Of a stretch of 64,000 nt of DNA, positions 28,761 to 37,716 are shown piece by piece. Each line of letters begins with the position of its first letter. The stretch's first letter is position 1. The notes beneath the pieces were generated by a model, which was not told the DNA's origin, ran no database searches, and worked only from the letters and a program-made list of their open reading frames with translations. Made by a program: the position numbers and the translations under genes. Origin of the DNA: an uncultured Opitutia bacterium (GTDB taxonomy: Bacteria; Verrucomicrobiota; Verrucomicrobiia; Opitutales; Opitutaceae). The stretch is taken from contig CAIUWA010000005.1 in the NCBI GenBank assembly GCA_903902745.1, positions 1 to 64,000 of the forward strand, given 5' to 3'.

Positions 28761-29837
28761 ATGGCCGCCATCGACGCCCTCCTTCGCACCATGCTCGAAA
28801 AGGGCGGGTCCGACCTGCATCTCACCGTCGGCCTCCCGCCCAAGGCCCGCGCCTCTGGTGCCCTCCAGGCCATCGGCACCGAGCCGATCGACGCCGCCAC
28901 GATGGAAAAACTGCTCAAGGAAATCGTCCCCGAGCGCCGCTGGAAGGAATTCCTCGAGCGCAAGGACCTCGACCTCGCCCACGAGATCCCCGGCCTCGCG
29001 CGCTTCCGCGGCAACTATCTCTACAATCACTGGGGCCAGGCCGCCGTCTTCCGCCAGATCCCCGCGAAGATCCTCTCGTTCGATGAGCTCAAGCTCCCCG
29101 AGGCGCTGAAGAAACTCTGCCATCTCAACGAGGGCCTCGTCGTCGTCACCGGGCCCACGGGCTCCGGCAAGTCGACCACGCTCGCCGCGATGATCGACTA
29201 CATCAACACGAACCTCACCCGTCACATCATCACGATCGAGGACCCGATCGAGTTCGTGCACCCGGTGAAGAAGAGCGTGATCGTCCACCGCGAGGTCGGC
29301 GAGCACACCGAGTCGTTTGCCGCCGCGCTCAAGGGCGCGATGCGCCACGACCCCGACATCCTGCTCGTCGGTGAAATGCGCGAGCTCGAGACGATCAAGC
29401 TCGCGCTCGGCTGCGCCTCCATGGGCATGCTCGTCTTCGGCACGCTGCACACCAACAACGCCCCGAAGACCATCGACCGCATCATCAACGCCTTCCCTTC
29501 CGACCAGCAGAACCAGGTGCGCGTGATGCTCGCCGGCTGCCTCGCCGGCGTCGTCGCCCAGCTGCTCTGCAAGCGCATCCCCAAGGGCCGCTGTGCCGTG
29601 CACGAGATCCTGCTCCAGCACGAGGCCCTGCCCAACACCATCCGCAGCGGCCAGATCGGCAACATCAAGTCCATCATCGAGAGCGGCGGTGCCGACGGCA
29701 TGATCACGATGGACACCAGTCTCATGAACCGCGTGAAGGACGGAACCATTGAGGCGAAGGAAGCCTACATGAAGGCCGCCAACAAGGCGACCTTCGCCCC
29801 CCTCCTCAAACCGGGCGATTTGGACGCGGGGCACTAG
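28761..29837 (+). CDS. pilT: Type IV pilus retraction ATPase PilT
   Basis: A 358-residue hexameric ATPase that depolymerises pili. Seen: N-terminal GGSDLHLTVGLPPKAR, arginine-rich ARFRGNYLY, Walker A GPTGSGKSTTLA, Asp box ITIEDPIEFVH, Walker B DPDILLVGEMRELET, His box FGTLHTNNAPKTIDR and the C-terminal signature near AGCLAGVVAQLLCKR. ATG 28761 is 2 bp after the stop of the preceding PilT-like gene, so they form one unit; the pair resembles pilT-pilU arrangements. Confidence 0.93.
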   Translation: MAAIDALLRTMLEKGGSDLHLTVGLPPKARASGALQAIGTEPIDAATMEKLLKEIVPERRWKEFLERKDLDLAHEIPGLARFRGNYLYNHWGQAAVFRQIPAKILSFDELKLPEALKKLCHLNEGLVVVTGPTGSGKSTTLAAMIDYINTNLTRHIITIEDPIEFVHPVKKSVIVHREVGEHTESFAAALKGAMRHDPDILLVGEMRELETIKLALGCASMGMLVFGTLHTNNAPKTIDRIINAFPSDQQNQVRVMLAGCLAGVVAQLLCKRIPKGRCAVHEILLQHEALPNTIRSGQIGNIKSIIESGGADGMITMDTSLMNRVKDGTIEAKEAYMKAANKATFAPLLKPGDLDAGH

Positions 29838-29857
29838 CGCGCCGCGCGCTCAGGTGA

Positions 29858-29942
29858 CAGTAGACCGGCGACCAGTGGCAGAACTCCGACTGCCGCCGCG
29901 CTAATTTTTCTCTGTCTCCCGTCCCCTGTCCCCTGTCTACTG
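29858..29942. repeat. Heptamer-array palindromic element
   Basis: Perfect 8-bp inverted termini CAGTAGAC / GTCTACTG. The right arm contains tandem GTCCCCT-like heptamers; the left arm carries a degenerate complementary array. Sits between pilT and the ATP-grasp gene on the same strand. Confidence 0.65.
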
Positions 29943-29952
29943 CGTCCCTTCC

Positions 29953-32427
29953 ATGACCGCCGCCCGCCACACGCCGATCGTCTCCGCGCCGCAACAGCGC
30001 GCGTGGCGCCAGCGCCTGCGGGCGGTGATTCGCGACGCGGGCTTCACCGAGCCGGCTTCCCGTGACAACCTGCCGGCCAAGGGCGAGGGTCCGTTCTGGG
30101 AACTCGAGCCCACGCCGCTCGTGCTCGGCGCCGAGGAGTGGGCGCAGCTCGCTGCCGGCCTTCGTCAGCGGGCGCGCTTCACGAACGCCTTGCTCGTCGA
30201 TCTCTACGACCGGCAGGAGGTGCTGAAGCAGGGCCTGCTCCCGCCCGATGTGATCCTCGGCGATCCCTATTATCGCCGTCCCTGCCTCCGGCTCGAGCCG
30301 GCCCGCAATGTGCCGGCCCCCTTGCTGCGCTTCGACCTCGTGAAGACCGCCGCCGGCTGGCAGGTCGCGCAGACGCGCGCCAACACTCCCGTCGGCCTCA
30401 GCTACGCGGTGCAAAACCGCCGGTTCATGACGCAGGAGGCCGGCGAACTCTACCGCCGGCTGCCGGACTTCCACAGCATCATCAATTTTCCCCTGCAGCT
30501 CCTCGAGGCGCTCCGCCGCTCCGCGCCGCGCGGCACGGACACCCCGACCATCGTCATGCTGACGGCCGGGCCGCAGGATCCCTTCTACACCGAGCACAGT
30601 TTCCTCGCGCGCAAGATGGGCCTGCCCCTCGCAAAGGGCGACGATCTCCTCGTCCTCGACAACCGGGTTTACTTCAAGACCATCGCCGGCCTGGAGCGCG
30701 TCGATGTCATTTATCGCCGGCTAAACGACACGCACATCGATCCGGTCGTCTTCGACACCGACCGCGAGACCGCGGGTGTCCCCGGCCTGCTCCAGTGCAT
30801 CCGCGCCGGCCACGTGACTGTCGCCAACGCCATCGGGTCCGGCGTGGCCGAGAGCCGCACACTCGATGCCTGGCTGCCGCAGCTCATGCGGTTCTACCTC
30901 GGCGAAAAACCGCTCCTGCCCGCCGTGCCCACCTACACCTGCGGCGACAACGACCAGCTGGATTTCATCCTCGATCACCGTGCCGGGCTGCGCATCCGCC
31001 CCGCCCACGATCCCCGGCTGGGTGACCCGCGGCTGCACCGGGCCGATCCCGTCTTGCTCGACGAGCGCGGCCTGGCCAAGGAGGTGCTCGAAAACCCGTT
31101 CGCCTACGTGGCCCGGGAAATCATCGCGCCGCTGCCGGTCGATCCGGCCGTCCGCCGGTCGCCGCCGTTTCACCTGAGCGCCTTCGTGCTCGCGCAGGGC
31201 CGCGATTTTTTCGTCCTGCCCGGCGGCCTCGTACACCTCGGCGCGGAGCCACCGCCGCTCGACCGCGTGGGGACGACCGCCGATGCCCTGGTGCTCCGGA
31301 GCCATGATGCCCCCGCGACCGTGGACGCGTCCGAGACGGCCGAGGCGGACGAACCCGCTCCGACGGCGCTGCGCCACGCCCTTGGCTCGCGCACGGCCGA
31401 AACGCTGTTCTGGCTCGGCCGCTACGTCGAGCGCGCCGAGACCACCGCGCGGATGCTGACGATCATCGACGACGTGGCGCTCGAGGAAATCCCCGCGCGC
31501 GAGCGCCGCCGCTGGACCCCGCTCTGGCAGGGCCTGCTCGAGGCCACGGGCAATTCGAGCCGGCGCATCACCACGCGCGAGCGCCCCGAGGCCGCGCTCG
31601 CCGGCGACCTCACCTGGCGCATGACGCTCGATGCGCAGCATTCCAGTTCCATCTACGCGTCCGTCGAGAGCGCCATTTTCAACGCCCGCAAGCTCCGCGA
31701 CTACGTGAGTCCCGAGGCCTGGGGCGTGCTCCACCGCCTGCTCGGCCGGCTTGAGGCCTTCCGCCGGCATGGGGAGCGGGTGAAGCCGGTCCACGCGCGG
31801 GCGCAGACCGCCGCAGCCATCGCCGTGGTGCTCGAGGAGGTGAACGCCTTCCTCGCCACCGCAGAGCGCACCATGCTGCATGACTCCGGCTGGCATTTTT
31901 TGCGCATCGGCCTGCACCTCGAGCGGGCGATCATGACCTGCAGCGCGCTCCGACATGTGTTGAGCGCCACCGCCGGGGCCGAGCCGGCGCGCAACGCGCC
32001 GCGCGACAACCCCGAGCTGTCCGCCCTCCTGCGCATGCTCGGCTCGCAGGACGCCTATCGCCGGCTCTACCAGGCCCGCAGCCGGCCCCACCTGGTGGCG
32101 GATTTTTTCCTGCGGCAGCCCGCCGCGCCGCGCAGCCTTTATCACAATCTCACCCGCATTGAGACCGCGCTGCGCTCCATCGATGCCGCCCCGGACGAGG
32201 CGGCGCCGGTCCTCGCCTCCGTCGCCAGCCTCCTGCGCCGGTTGCGCGAGCTGGATCCGGCGCGCGACCTCGGCACCGGGTCCGGCCCTTCCGGAACCAC
32301 GGCGGAATTCCTTTCCACCCTGCTCCGCGACCTCGGTTCGTTCCACCCGTTGCTGAGCGACCACTTCTTCAGCCATCAGGCGCGCGTGGCCGGCGGCACC
32401 ACCCGCTCAGAACCCGTCCCGGCCTGA
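29953..32427 (+). CDS. Circularly permuted ATP-grasp / alpha-E domain fusion
   Basis: An 824-residue cytosolic protein. Residues about 20-460 are a circularly permuted type-2 ATP-grasp domain (FDLVKTAAGWQVAQTRAN, YAVQNRRFMTQE, RVDVIYRRLNDTHIDP, NAIGSGVAESR). Residues about 480-815 are an alpha-E domain (SRTAETLFWLGRYVERAE, NARKLRDYVSPEAW, LERAIMTCSALRHVL). These two are usually adjacent separate genes, often with a transglutaminase-like gene, in a predicted peptide-ligation/amide-forming system of unknown product. Here they are fused, joined by an Ala/Glu-rich linker, and no transglutaminase follows. Confidence 0.9.
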   Translation: MTAARHTPIVSAPQQRAWRQRLRAVIRDAGFTEPASRDNLPAKGEGPFWELEPTPLVLGAEEWAQLAAGLRQRARFTNALLVDLYDRQEVLKQGLLPPDVILGDPYYRRPCLRLEPARNVPAPLLRFDLVKTAAGWQVAQTRANTPVGLSYAVQNRRFMTQEAGELYRRLPDFHSIINFPLQLLEALRRSAPRGTDTPTIVMLTAGPQDPFYTEHSFLARKMGLPLAKGDDLLVLDNRVYFKTIAGLERVDVIYRRLNDTHIDPVVFDTDRETAGVPGLLQCIRAGHVTVANAIGSGVAESRTLDAWLPQLMRFYLGEKPLLPAVPTYTCGDNDQLDFILDHRAGLRIRPAHDPRLGDPRLHRADPVLLDERGLAKEVLENPFAYVAREIIAPLPVDPAVRRSPPFHLSAFVLAQGRDFFVLPGGLVHLGAEPPPLDRVGTTADALVLRSHDAPATVDASETAEADEPAPTALRHALGSRTAETLFWLGRYVERAETTARMLTIIDDVALEEIPARERRRWTPLWQGLLEATGNSSRRITTRERPEAALAGDLTWRMTLDAQHSSSIYASVESAIFNARKLRDYVSPEAWGVLHRLLGRLEAFRRHGERVKPVHARAQTAAAIAVVLEEVNAFLATAERTMLHDSGWHFLRIGLHLERAIMTCSALRHVLSATAGAEPARNAPRDNPELSALLRMLGSQDAYRRLYQARSRPHLVADFFLRQPAAPRSLYHNLTRIETALRSIDAAPDEAAPVLASVASLLRRLRELDPARDLGTGSGPSGTTAEFLSTLLRDLGSFHPLLSDHFFSHQARVAGGTTRSEPVPA

Positions 32428-32473
32428 AGCGGACGCGGCCTTCAGACCATATCCGTTGGACCGAGGGTCGAGT

Positions 32474-32543
32474 GTAGGAGCGGCTTTACGCCGCGATGGT
32501 TCACTCCTCAGGCCCCATCATCGCGGCATAAAGCCGCTCCTAC
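32474..32543. repeat. GTAG-type REPIN, family GTAGGAGCGGCTTTACG, copy A
   Basis: A 70-bp inverted pair: begins GTAGGAGCGGCTTTACGCC and ends with its inverse (AAGCCGCTCCTAC). Each unit contains a GCGGC...GCCGC hairpin. The second copy at 53449 is also exactly 70 bp. Confidence 0.85.
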
Positions 32544-32589
32544 AGTTTCAAGACGATCCTTTGCAGGAATCCTGCACCCGCTCATTCCC

Positions 32590-33009
32590 TCAGACCCCGG
32601 GCGGCGGTGACTTTTCCGGCACCACTCCGCTGATACGCCAGCCGGCCGACTCCCGCGCCAACGCATAGCGGTAATCCACCGACTGCCCGCCGGCTCCGAA
32701 CACCCGCACGGTCAAGGTGGCATTCTCCCCGTCATCCATCGTCAGGCCGAATTCGGCCCGCTCGTTGTGTGCAATCAGGGGATAGCTCTGTTCCACCATC
32801 ACGGTGAATTCCTTGAGCGTGAACTGGGCGCGCAGGGGCGCGGCCGCCCGTTCGTAGGCCCGGGCAAAATCACCGGTCCGAAAGGCCGCGAGCTGCGTGT
32901 CCACCAAGGCGACCAGTTCCTTGCGCACCTCCGCCTTGCTGTAATGCAGCTCCGCCGCCTGGGCCATGGGCAAAGACAGAAGAAGCCAAGCAGCAATCAA
33001 CCGGCGCAT
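32590..33009 (-). CDS. DUF4864-like exported protein
   Basis: A 139-residue protein with a signal peptide (RRLIAAWLLLSLPMAQA). The body has LVALVDTQLAAFRTGDFARA, AYERAAAPLRAQF, FTVMVEQSYPLI and DYRYALARESAGWRISGV, a SnoaL/NTF2-like pattern seen in DUF4864. Function unknown. ATG 33009 used so that the signal peptide is at the N-terminus. Confidence 0.75.
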   Translation of the reverse strand: MRRLIAAWLLLSLPMAQAAELHYSKAEVRKELVALVDTQLAAFRTGDFARAYERAAAPLRAQFTLKEFTVMVEQSYPLIAHNERAEFGLTMDDGENATLTVRVFGAGGQSVDYRYALARESAGWRISGVVPEKSPPPGV

Positions 33010-33095
33010 GGGATCACCCTGTTCCTTCCTGTCACCGGCGCAACCGCTCAGTTGGATCACGGATGATTCATGCCAGTCGCCCGCTGCTTTTACCC

Positions 33096-33174
33096 GTAGG
33101 GCCGGACCTAGGTCCGCGCCTTGGCCGGATGTCCATGACGCGGCGAAGAGGCATCGACCAAGGTCGAGCCCTAC
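33096..33174. repeat. GTAG-type REPIN, family GTAGGGC-GACC, copy A
   Basis: Starts GTAGGGCCGGACCTAGGTCC and ends in the inverse of a second unit, TCGACCAAGGTCGAGCCCTAC. The two units share a frame (GTAGGGC, then a GGACC/GGTCC or CGACC/GGTCG hairpin) but differ in sequence. The same two units occur in swapped order at 50809. Confidence 0.85.
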
Positions 33175-33281
33175 CGACCAAGGACAAAAGGATTGGGCGA
33201 TTGGCATCAAGCCTTGGTCACGCGAACCGCATGGCGGAAGCCAGGGCACGTCCGTGCTGAATCCGACCTTTGGAGCGGCTC

Positions 33282-33316
33282 AAAAAAAATCGCCCCGGCC
33301 TTTCAGCCGGGGCGAT
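33282..33316 (-). terminator. Intrinsic terminator of the TonB receptor gene
   Basis: Perfect 11-bp stem ATCGCCCCGGC / GCCGGGGCGAT with a 6-nt loop; read on the minus strand it is followed by eight T. Lies 50 bp after the receptor stop. Confidence 0.88.
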
Positions 33317-33366
33317 GTTGCAGATGAAGGCACTTTCCCGTGACGGGGAAATTGCGTCGCTCCGAA

Positions 33367-35694
33367 TCAGAACCGGTAGTCGGCAGTCAGCGAATAATTC
33401 CGTGGCTCGCCCGGCAGCAGGGACGTGCGGGTGAGGGCCGCCTGGATGTAGTCCTTGTTCGTCAGGTTGTTGACGATCAGGCCGACGCTCCACTTGTCGA
33501 ACTTGTAGCTGGCACCCGCCAGCAAGATGGTGCGCGGCGCCACGTAAAAGCTCGGCTGGTTCACGACGCCCGCGGCGGTGGTCAGGGTGACCTGGTCGCC
33601 GGCGGCCTTGTCCATGTAGTCAATGCCGAAGCTGAAGCCGAGGCCCTTCACGGCACCCTCAGCGAACGTGTACTTGGCAAACATGGCGCCGGAGGTGTCG
33701 GCCACCATCCGCTGCCGGATGCCAAGGCTGTCGCGCATGTGCATGTGCGTAAAGTTGCCAACCAGGGAAAGCTCCGGGGTGACCAGGGCGTTGACCTCGA
33801 CCTCATAGCCGTGGTTCTTCAGGTCGAAGAACAGGAACTGCGGCTGCGTGGGATCCGTGGCGAACGCGCTGTTCGGCGCGGTCACGTTGGTCTGCTTGAC
33901 GTCAAAATAGGACGCCGTGGCGGTGATCCGGTTTTTAAACAGCGAGGCCTTCAAGCCGTATTCCAACTGGTCGCCGACGCCAATCTTGAACCCGTTGGTG
34001 GCGAAATCGCCGGCCTGGATGCTCGAGGGCAGCGCGCCGCCAATGCGGTTGTAGCCGAGGAACACGGAAAGCTCCTTCATCGGCTTGTAGATCGCACCCC
34101 AGTTGGCATCCGTCACGGAATTGCGCGTCGAGGGCAGGATCGCGGGCGAGACGCCACCGGTGTCGAGGCGCTCCAGCACTCCGTAGAATTGTGAAACGCC
34201 GCCCGACAGGATGAGATGGTCGTCCAGCATCGTGAGGCGCTGGTAGATGAAGCCCTGGACGTCTTCCTGCGCGGCGAGCTTGTCCTTGATGAGGACAAGC
34301 GTGAGCGGATCATCCACTCCGACGCGCTGGCCCGTGGCGTAGTCGACAGTCGGGCGGGTGCCGTTCCAGTTCTTCCACATCACCCGCTGGAAGTTGGCGC
34401 TCATGCCGCCGATGGTCGTGCCCTTGATTTCGGAGCCAATGGCGTACTCCGAAGCGTAGTCGTTCTTCAGGTGCAGCTCGTTAAACTTCAGGATGTTCGC
34501 CTGATTGGTGCGGCTGAAGAGGGTGTTGGTCGACGGCGTGATGGCCGTGGCCACCACCGAGTTGGTCGCGGCCGTGTAAACGAAGGAGGTGAAGGGCACG
34601 TACTCACCCGTCAGCGGGTTGCGGTTGCCCTGGTTGCCCGCCACGGGGGCGCCACCGGGGGCGCCGTGGTCGTTGCGCTCGGCATAGTCCGCCATCAGCC
34701 AGAGGCGCGCGGCGACCGAGTCACCGACCTTGAAACGCAGCTCGGAATAGAAACGGCTTTCCCAACGATAGCGGTTGTCGCCATCCGGGCCCCACTTGTT
34801 GTCACGGGGGAGCAGGGGATTCTTGCGCGCATAGCCGCCCGTGCTGGTGCCGACCGCGGGGTCGATGGTCACACCCACGCCGTTGGCCTGCTTGTTGGTC
34901 AGGGTCTCCAGTTTCAGGATGAGCTCGGTGCCGTTGGAAAACACATGCGTGTACGACGGGGCGAACAGGTAGCCCTTGCGGTAGTCACCGTTGATATAGC
35001 CCTTCGAGTTCCAGTAGGTGGCCACCATCCTCACCGCCGACTTGCCGCCTTGATAAACGCGGTTGGCGTCAACGCTGGCTTCGCTGCCGAGATAGGACTT
35101 CATCCGCAGGGAAACGTCCGTGAAATCCGAGAATTTCGGTGACTTCGTGATCTGGTTGATGATGCCACCGAACCCGCCGCCCGGGACCAGGATGGCATTC
35201 GGGCCCTTGATGATCTCGAGGCGCTCGACGTTGGTCATGTCGGACGTCATGTTATAGCCATCCAAGCCCGAGACGTTCACGCCATCGATGAAGCGCTGGG
35301 AGGTCTGGAAGCCGCGGATGCTGTAGCGGTCACCGCCAGAGGGGGAGCTTTCCTGGAGCGGCGTCACAAACTTGGCCGCATCGATCATCCGCAGGCCCTG
35401 CGTGTCGTTGATCAATTCCTTGGTCACGACCGAGATGGTCTGCGCGATGTCCAGGATGGGAATGCTGATGCGCGTCACCGAAGTGGCCTCCGAGGCATTG
35501 TATTCACTGGAGTGGGTGTCGCGCACATCGAACTCCGGCAGCGTCACGGTCGCGTCGGCCGGAGCCGCCGCCGCCATTGCGCCGGAAGCCGAGGCGATCA
35601 GGAAAATCGCGGAAGCCAGGCAAATACCAGGGGAAAATCTCCAGCCCAAGGGCTGAGATGGGGCACGGTCAGGGACAGCAAGATCGTAACACAT
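33367..35694 (-). CDS. TonB-dependent outer-membrane receptor
   Basis: A 775-residue protein. Signal peptide (ICLASAIFLIASASGAMAA), then a TonB-box-like/plug region (LPEFDVRDTHSSEY, AQTISVVTKELIND, YSIRGFQTSQRFIDGVNVSG, VERLEIIKGPNAILVPGGG, GGIINQITKSP) and a 22-strand barrel ending in aromatic NYSLTADYRF. The plug resembles receptors for ferric siderophores, but the ligand is not known and no siderophore genes are nearby. ATG 35694 gives a proper signal sequence; an ATG/alternate start 75 bp upstream is less likely. Ends in a strong terminator. Confidence 0.92.
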   Translation of the reverse strand: MCYDLAVPDRAPSQPLGWRFSPGICLASAIFLIASASGAMAAAAPADATVTLPEFDVRDTHSSEYNASEATSVTRISIPILDIAQTISVVTKELINDTQGLRMIDAAKFVTPLQESSPSGGDRYSIRGFQTSQRFIDGVNVSGLDGYNMTSDMTNVERLEIIKGPNAILVPGGGFGGIINQITKSPKFSDFTDVSLRMKSYLGSEASVDANRVYQGGKSAVRMVATYWNSKGYINGDYRKGYLFAPSYTHVFSNGTELILKLETLTNKQANGVGVTIDPAVGTSTGGYARKNPLLPRDNKWGPDGDNRYRWESRFYSELRFKVGDSVAARLWLMADYAERNDHGAPGGAPVAGNQGNRNPLTGEYVPFTSFVYTAATNSVVATAITPSTNTLFSRTNQANILKFNELHLKNDYASEYAIGSEIKGTTIGGMSANFQRVMWKNWNGTRPTVDYATGQRVGVDDPLTLVLIKDKLAAQEDVQGFIYQRLTMLDDHLILSGGVSQFYGVLERLDTGGVSPAILPSTRNSVTDANWGAIYKPMKELSVFLGYNRIGGALPSSIQAGDFATNGFKIGVGDQLEYGLKASLFKNRITATASYFDVKQTNVTAPNSAFATDPTQPQFLFFDLKNHGYEVEVNALVTPELSLVGNFTHMHMRDSLGIRQRMVADTSGAMFAKYTFAEGAVKGLGFSFGIDYMDKAAGDQVTLTTAAGVVNQPSFYVAPRTILLAGASYKFDKWSVGLIVNNLTNKDYIQAALTRTSLLPGEPRNYSLTADYRF

Positions 35695-35909
35695 AATACG
35701 ACGGATTAGGGGTGGGGTTGGTTTGCCGGAATGCAGCCAAGGCCAAGTCGCCTTAATTAACTTCTGCAACCGTATGAAATTGATTTCTGAAAGCGGACCT
35801 TGGCGTCTTCAAGGCAAATAAATCCCCAGCTACCATGGCAAAACCTCCTCAGCCAGCCCGCGGCCCCTTCAGTCTTGGCGGGGCCGGCGTTTGACCCGAA
35901 GGTATTCCC

Positions 35910-36275
35910 GTGTCCCCGCTCGTGCTCCTGTCCCCGCTGCTCTTTGCCTTTGAGGTCTGGCAGCTTGTGATCAGCGAGCGCTACCTCGGCATCAAGCAGA
36001 TCGAGCGCGATGCCGACCCGCGCAACCTCGGGCTCGGCGAATGGACGGCCTTTATTTGGAGCCTGGGCATCCTGCTCTCCTGGGCGTGGATGACCGCGAT
36101 GTTGTTTGAACGCTTTGGCCGCGTGCAGGCGGTGTGCATGCTCGTCGTTACCGGCGTGGGTTTCATGCTGCGCCGCAACTGCGGGCTGAAGTGGGTCCTC
36201 GTCATCCTCACGCTCGAGGGCGCCATCCGTGTGGGCATGCTCATGTCCCTGATCGGCATGGCCTGGCGCGAGTAG
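35910..36275 (+). CDS. Small membrane protein, unknown
   Basis: A 121-residue protein with GTG start (GAAGGT lies 6-11 nt upstream). About four hydrophobic segments: residues 3-20, 45-65, 72-90 and 95-115, with a conserved-looking cytoplasmic loop ERYLGIKQIERDADPRNLGL after the first. No family recognised. Small polytopic proteins of this size are common in the phylum. Confidence 0.65.
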   Translation: MSPLVLLSPLLFAFEVWQLVISERYLGIKQIERDADPRNLGLGEWTAFIWSLGILLSWAWMTAMLFERFGRVQAVCMLVVTGVGFMLRRNCGLKWVLVILTLEGAIRVGMLMSLIGMAWRE

Positions 36276-36306
36276 CGGCCGTACGCGGTTGGTCCGTCGC
36301 CCAGAG

Positions 36307-36334
36307 AGTGGAACGCGTTATCCCTAACGCGTTG
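36307..36334. repeat. AACGCGTT-type palindrome, single unit
   Basis: GTGGAACGCGTTATCCC followed by TAACGCGTTGG: one half of the family seen in full at 23231 and 52333; no partner unit is visible downstream. Confidence 0.65.
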
Positions 36335-36489
36335 GTTCGTAAGAGGCACCATCTCCGCCCCTCACGCTGGAATCGGCCCGCTGCATTCATCCACCCGGAT
36401 GCTTCCGTCCGGGGCCTGCGTATTACTACCCACGCTCTCCCGTAGTTGTACCGATGAAACACCCCAGGACGTTTTGCTACTATGGGCGC

Positions 36490-36765
36490 ATGAAACCCAC
36501 CTCGCGCCTCGTCATCCTCGCCCTCCTGGCCACGGCAGCCACGTTTCTGAGCGCCTGCCAGAGTGCCTCTCTCGTCCGCGCCGACTCCCGCTCCCTCGCC
36601 GCGGTGCCCGCCGTGCTCCAGGCCAATCCCGACATCCTCGGCGGCCTCGTGGGTCGCGAGGCCGTCGGTTCGCTCCCCGCCCTCCGCCGCCTCAACGAGG
36701 GCACCCAGCGCGCCGAGCTCGATCAGCGCGCCTACCTGATCTGGAAGCATTCCCAGAATTCCTGA
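36490..36765 (+). CDS. Small lipoprotein
   Basis: A 91-residue protein with a lipoprotein signal (VILALLATAATFLSAC, lipobox LSAC, acylated Cys at residue ~22). The mature part is short and helical (LAAVPAVLQANPDILGGLVG, LRRLNEGTQRAELDQRAYLIW). Unknown role. Lies 25 bp before the EF-hand gene, probably cotranscribed. Confidence 0.75.
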   Translation: MKPTSRLVILALLATAATFLSACQSASLVRADSRSLAAVPAVLQANPDILGGLVGREAVGSLPALRRLNEGTQRAELDQRAYLIWKHSQNS

Positions 36766-36790
36766 TCCCGGTCTGCCCTGCCCGCCACCC

Positions 36791-37411
36791 ATGAAAGCGC
36801 GCCTGCTCCTCGCCCTTGGTTCGCTCTTCGTGCTGCTGCCGGCGGCCCGCGCGCTGCCCGGCGTCGCCGAGATCAAGGCCGCCTTCGACGCGCTCGACAC
36901 CGACCATAACGGCGCGATCAGCCTCGCCGAGTGGGAGAAGGCCTCCTTCGCCCTCTTCCGCACCGCCGACAAGAACAACGACAACGCCCTCGACCCCTCC
37001 GAGCTCGGCAGCACCACCATCACGCAGGACACGTTCCAGCTCATTGACGAGGACCACAACGGCCGCCTGAGCATCGCCGAGTTCATGCGCCTCCGCCGCG
37101 CCATTTTTACCGCCGCCGACATTGATCGCGACGACTCCCTCACCTTCGTGGAGTTCGAGTTGCTCACCCTCCTCACCCAGACCGGCTGGACCGACCGGAA
37201 TCACAATGGTCGCATCGAGCCGTCCGAGCTCAAGGCTGCCCTCGTCCAGGCCTTCGGTCAGCTCGACACCAACCATGATGGATTTCTCAGCGCCGCCGAG
37301 GCCGTCTATATGCTGCCGGAGCAGTTCAAGGTCAGCGACGAAGATCACGATGGCCGGCTGACCCAGGATGAATTCGTGCGCGGCTACCTGAAAACCCTCG
37401 GCGCCCTGTAA
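36791..37411 (+). CDS. Exported EF-hand protein with seven calcium loops
   Basis: A 206-residue protein: signal peptide (LLLALGSLFVLLPAARA) then seven EF-hand-like loops in tandem: DTDHNGAISLAE, DKNNDNALDPSE, DEDHNGRLSIAE, DIDRDDSLTFVE, DRNHNGRIEPSE, DTNHDGFLSAAE and DEDHDGRLTQDE, about 22-36 residues apart. Most keep D-x-D/N-x-D/N-G and the E at position 12. Likely a periplasmic or surface calcium buffer/sensor; partner unknown. Confidence 0.88.
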   Translation: MKARLLLALGSLFVLLPAARALPGVAEIKAAFDALDTDHNGAISLAEWEKASFALFRTADKNNDNALDPSELGSTTITQDTFQLIDEDHNGRLSIAEFMRLRRAIFTAADIDRDDSLTFVEFELLTLLTQTGWTDRNHNGRIEPSELKAALVQAFGQLDTNHDGFLSAAEAVYMLPEQFKVSDEDHDGRLTQDEFVRGYLKTLGAL

Positions 37412-37423
37412 TTCGCGCAGAAT

Positions 37424-37475
37424 GTAGCGGCGGTCTACTTGTCCGCCATAGCATCAGCGACGGCGGACGACCGCC
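37424..37475. repeat. GTAG-type REP, family GTAGCGGCGGTCTACTTG
   Basis: GTAGCGGCGGTCTACTTGTCC then a facing CGGCGGACGACCGCCG unit. Kin to the left unit of the element at 21134; the right end lacks a clear CTAC. Confidence 0.6.
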
Positions 37476-37669
37476 GGCTTGGAAGGGGGATCGAAGACCA
37501 TCGAGCTGCTGCCTTGCGATTCGAGCCCATGCTCCGGATCCAGCTTACCGCGCCACCGGATCGCGCCTGCTTCACTCCGGCGTTGATGCGTGCTCGTAAC
37601 TACCAATTCTCGAACCCAACCGCGCCTTCCCGTGGCAACTGCGCAAGCCATGGCAAGCAGGGGTTTCCT

Positions 37670-37697
37670 GTCGCCAGTCACCGGTCACCTGTCTCCC
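37670..37697. repeat. Heptamer array, GTCACCN consensus
   Basis: Four adjoining degenerate 7-mers of GTCnCCn type, upstream of the amidase gene. No inverted partner is obvious, so this may be one arm of a decayed element. Confidence 0.55.
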
Positions 37698-37716
37698 TCC
37701 TTCGCCCCCGTCCCCT

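Noticed and set aside
28146-29834. 562-residue open frame on the minus strand opposite pilT
   Set aside because: Shadow of two overlapping ATPase genes with conserved nucleotide-binding motifs.
36241-37176. 311-residue minus-strand frame opposite the EF-hand gene
   Set aside because: Shadow of the EF-hand reading frame; no signal or domain.
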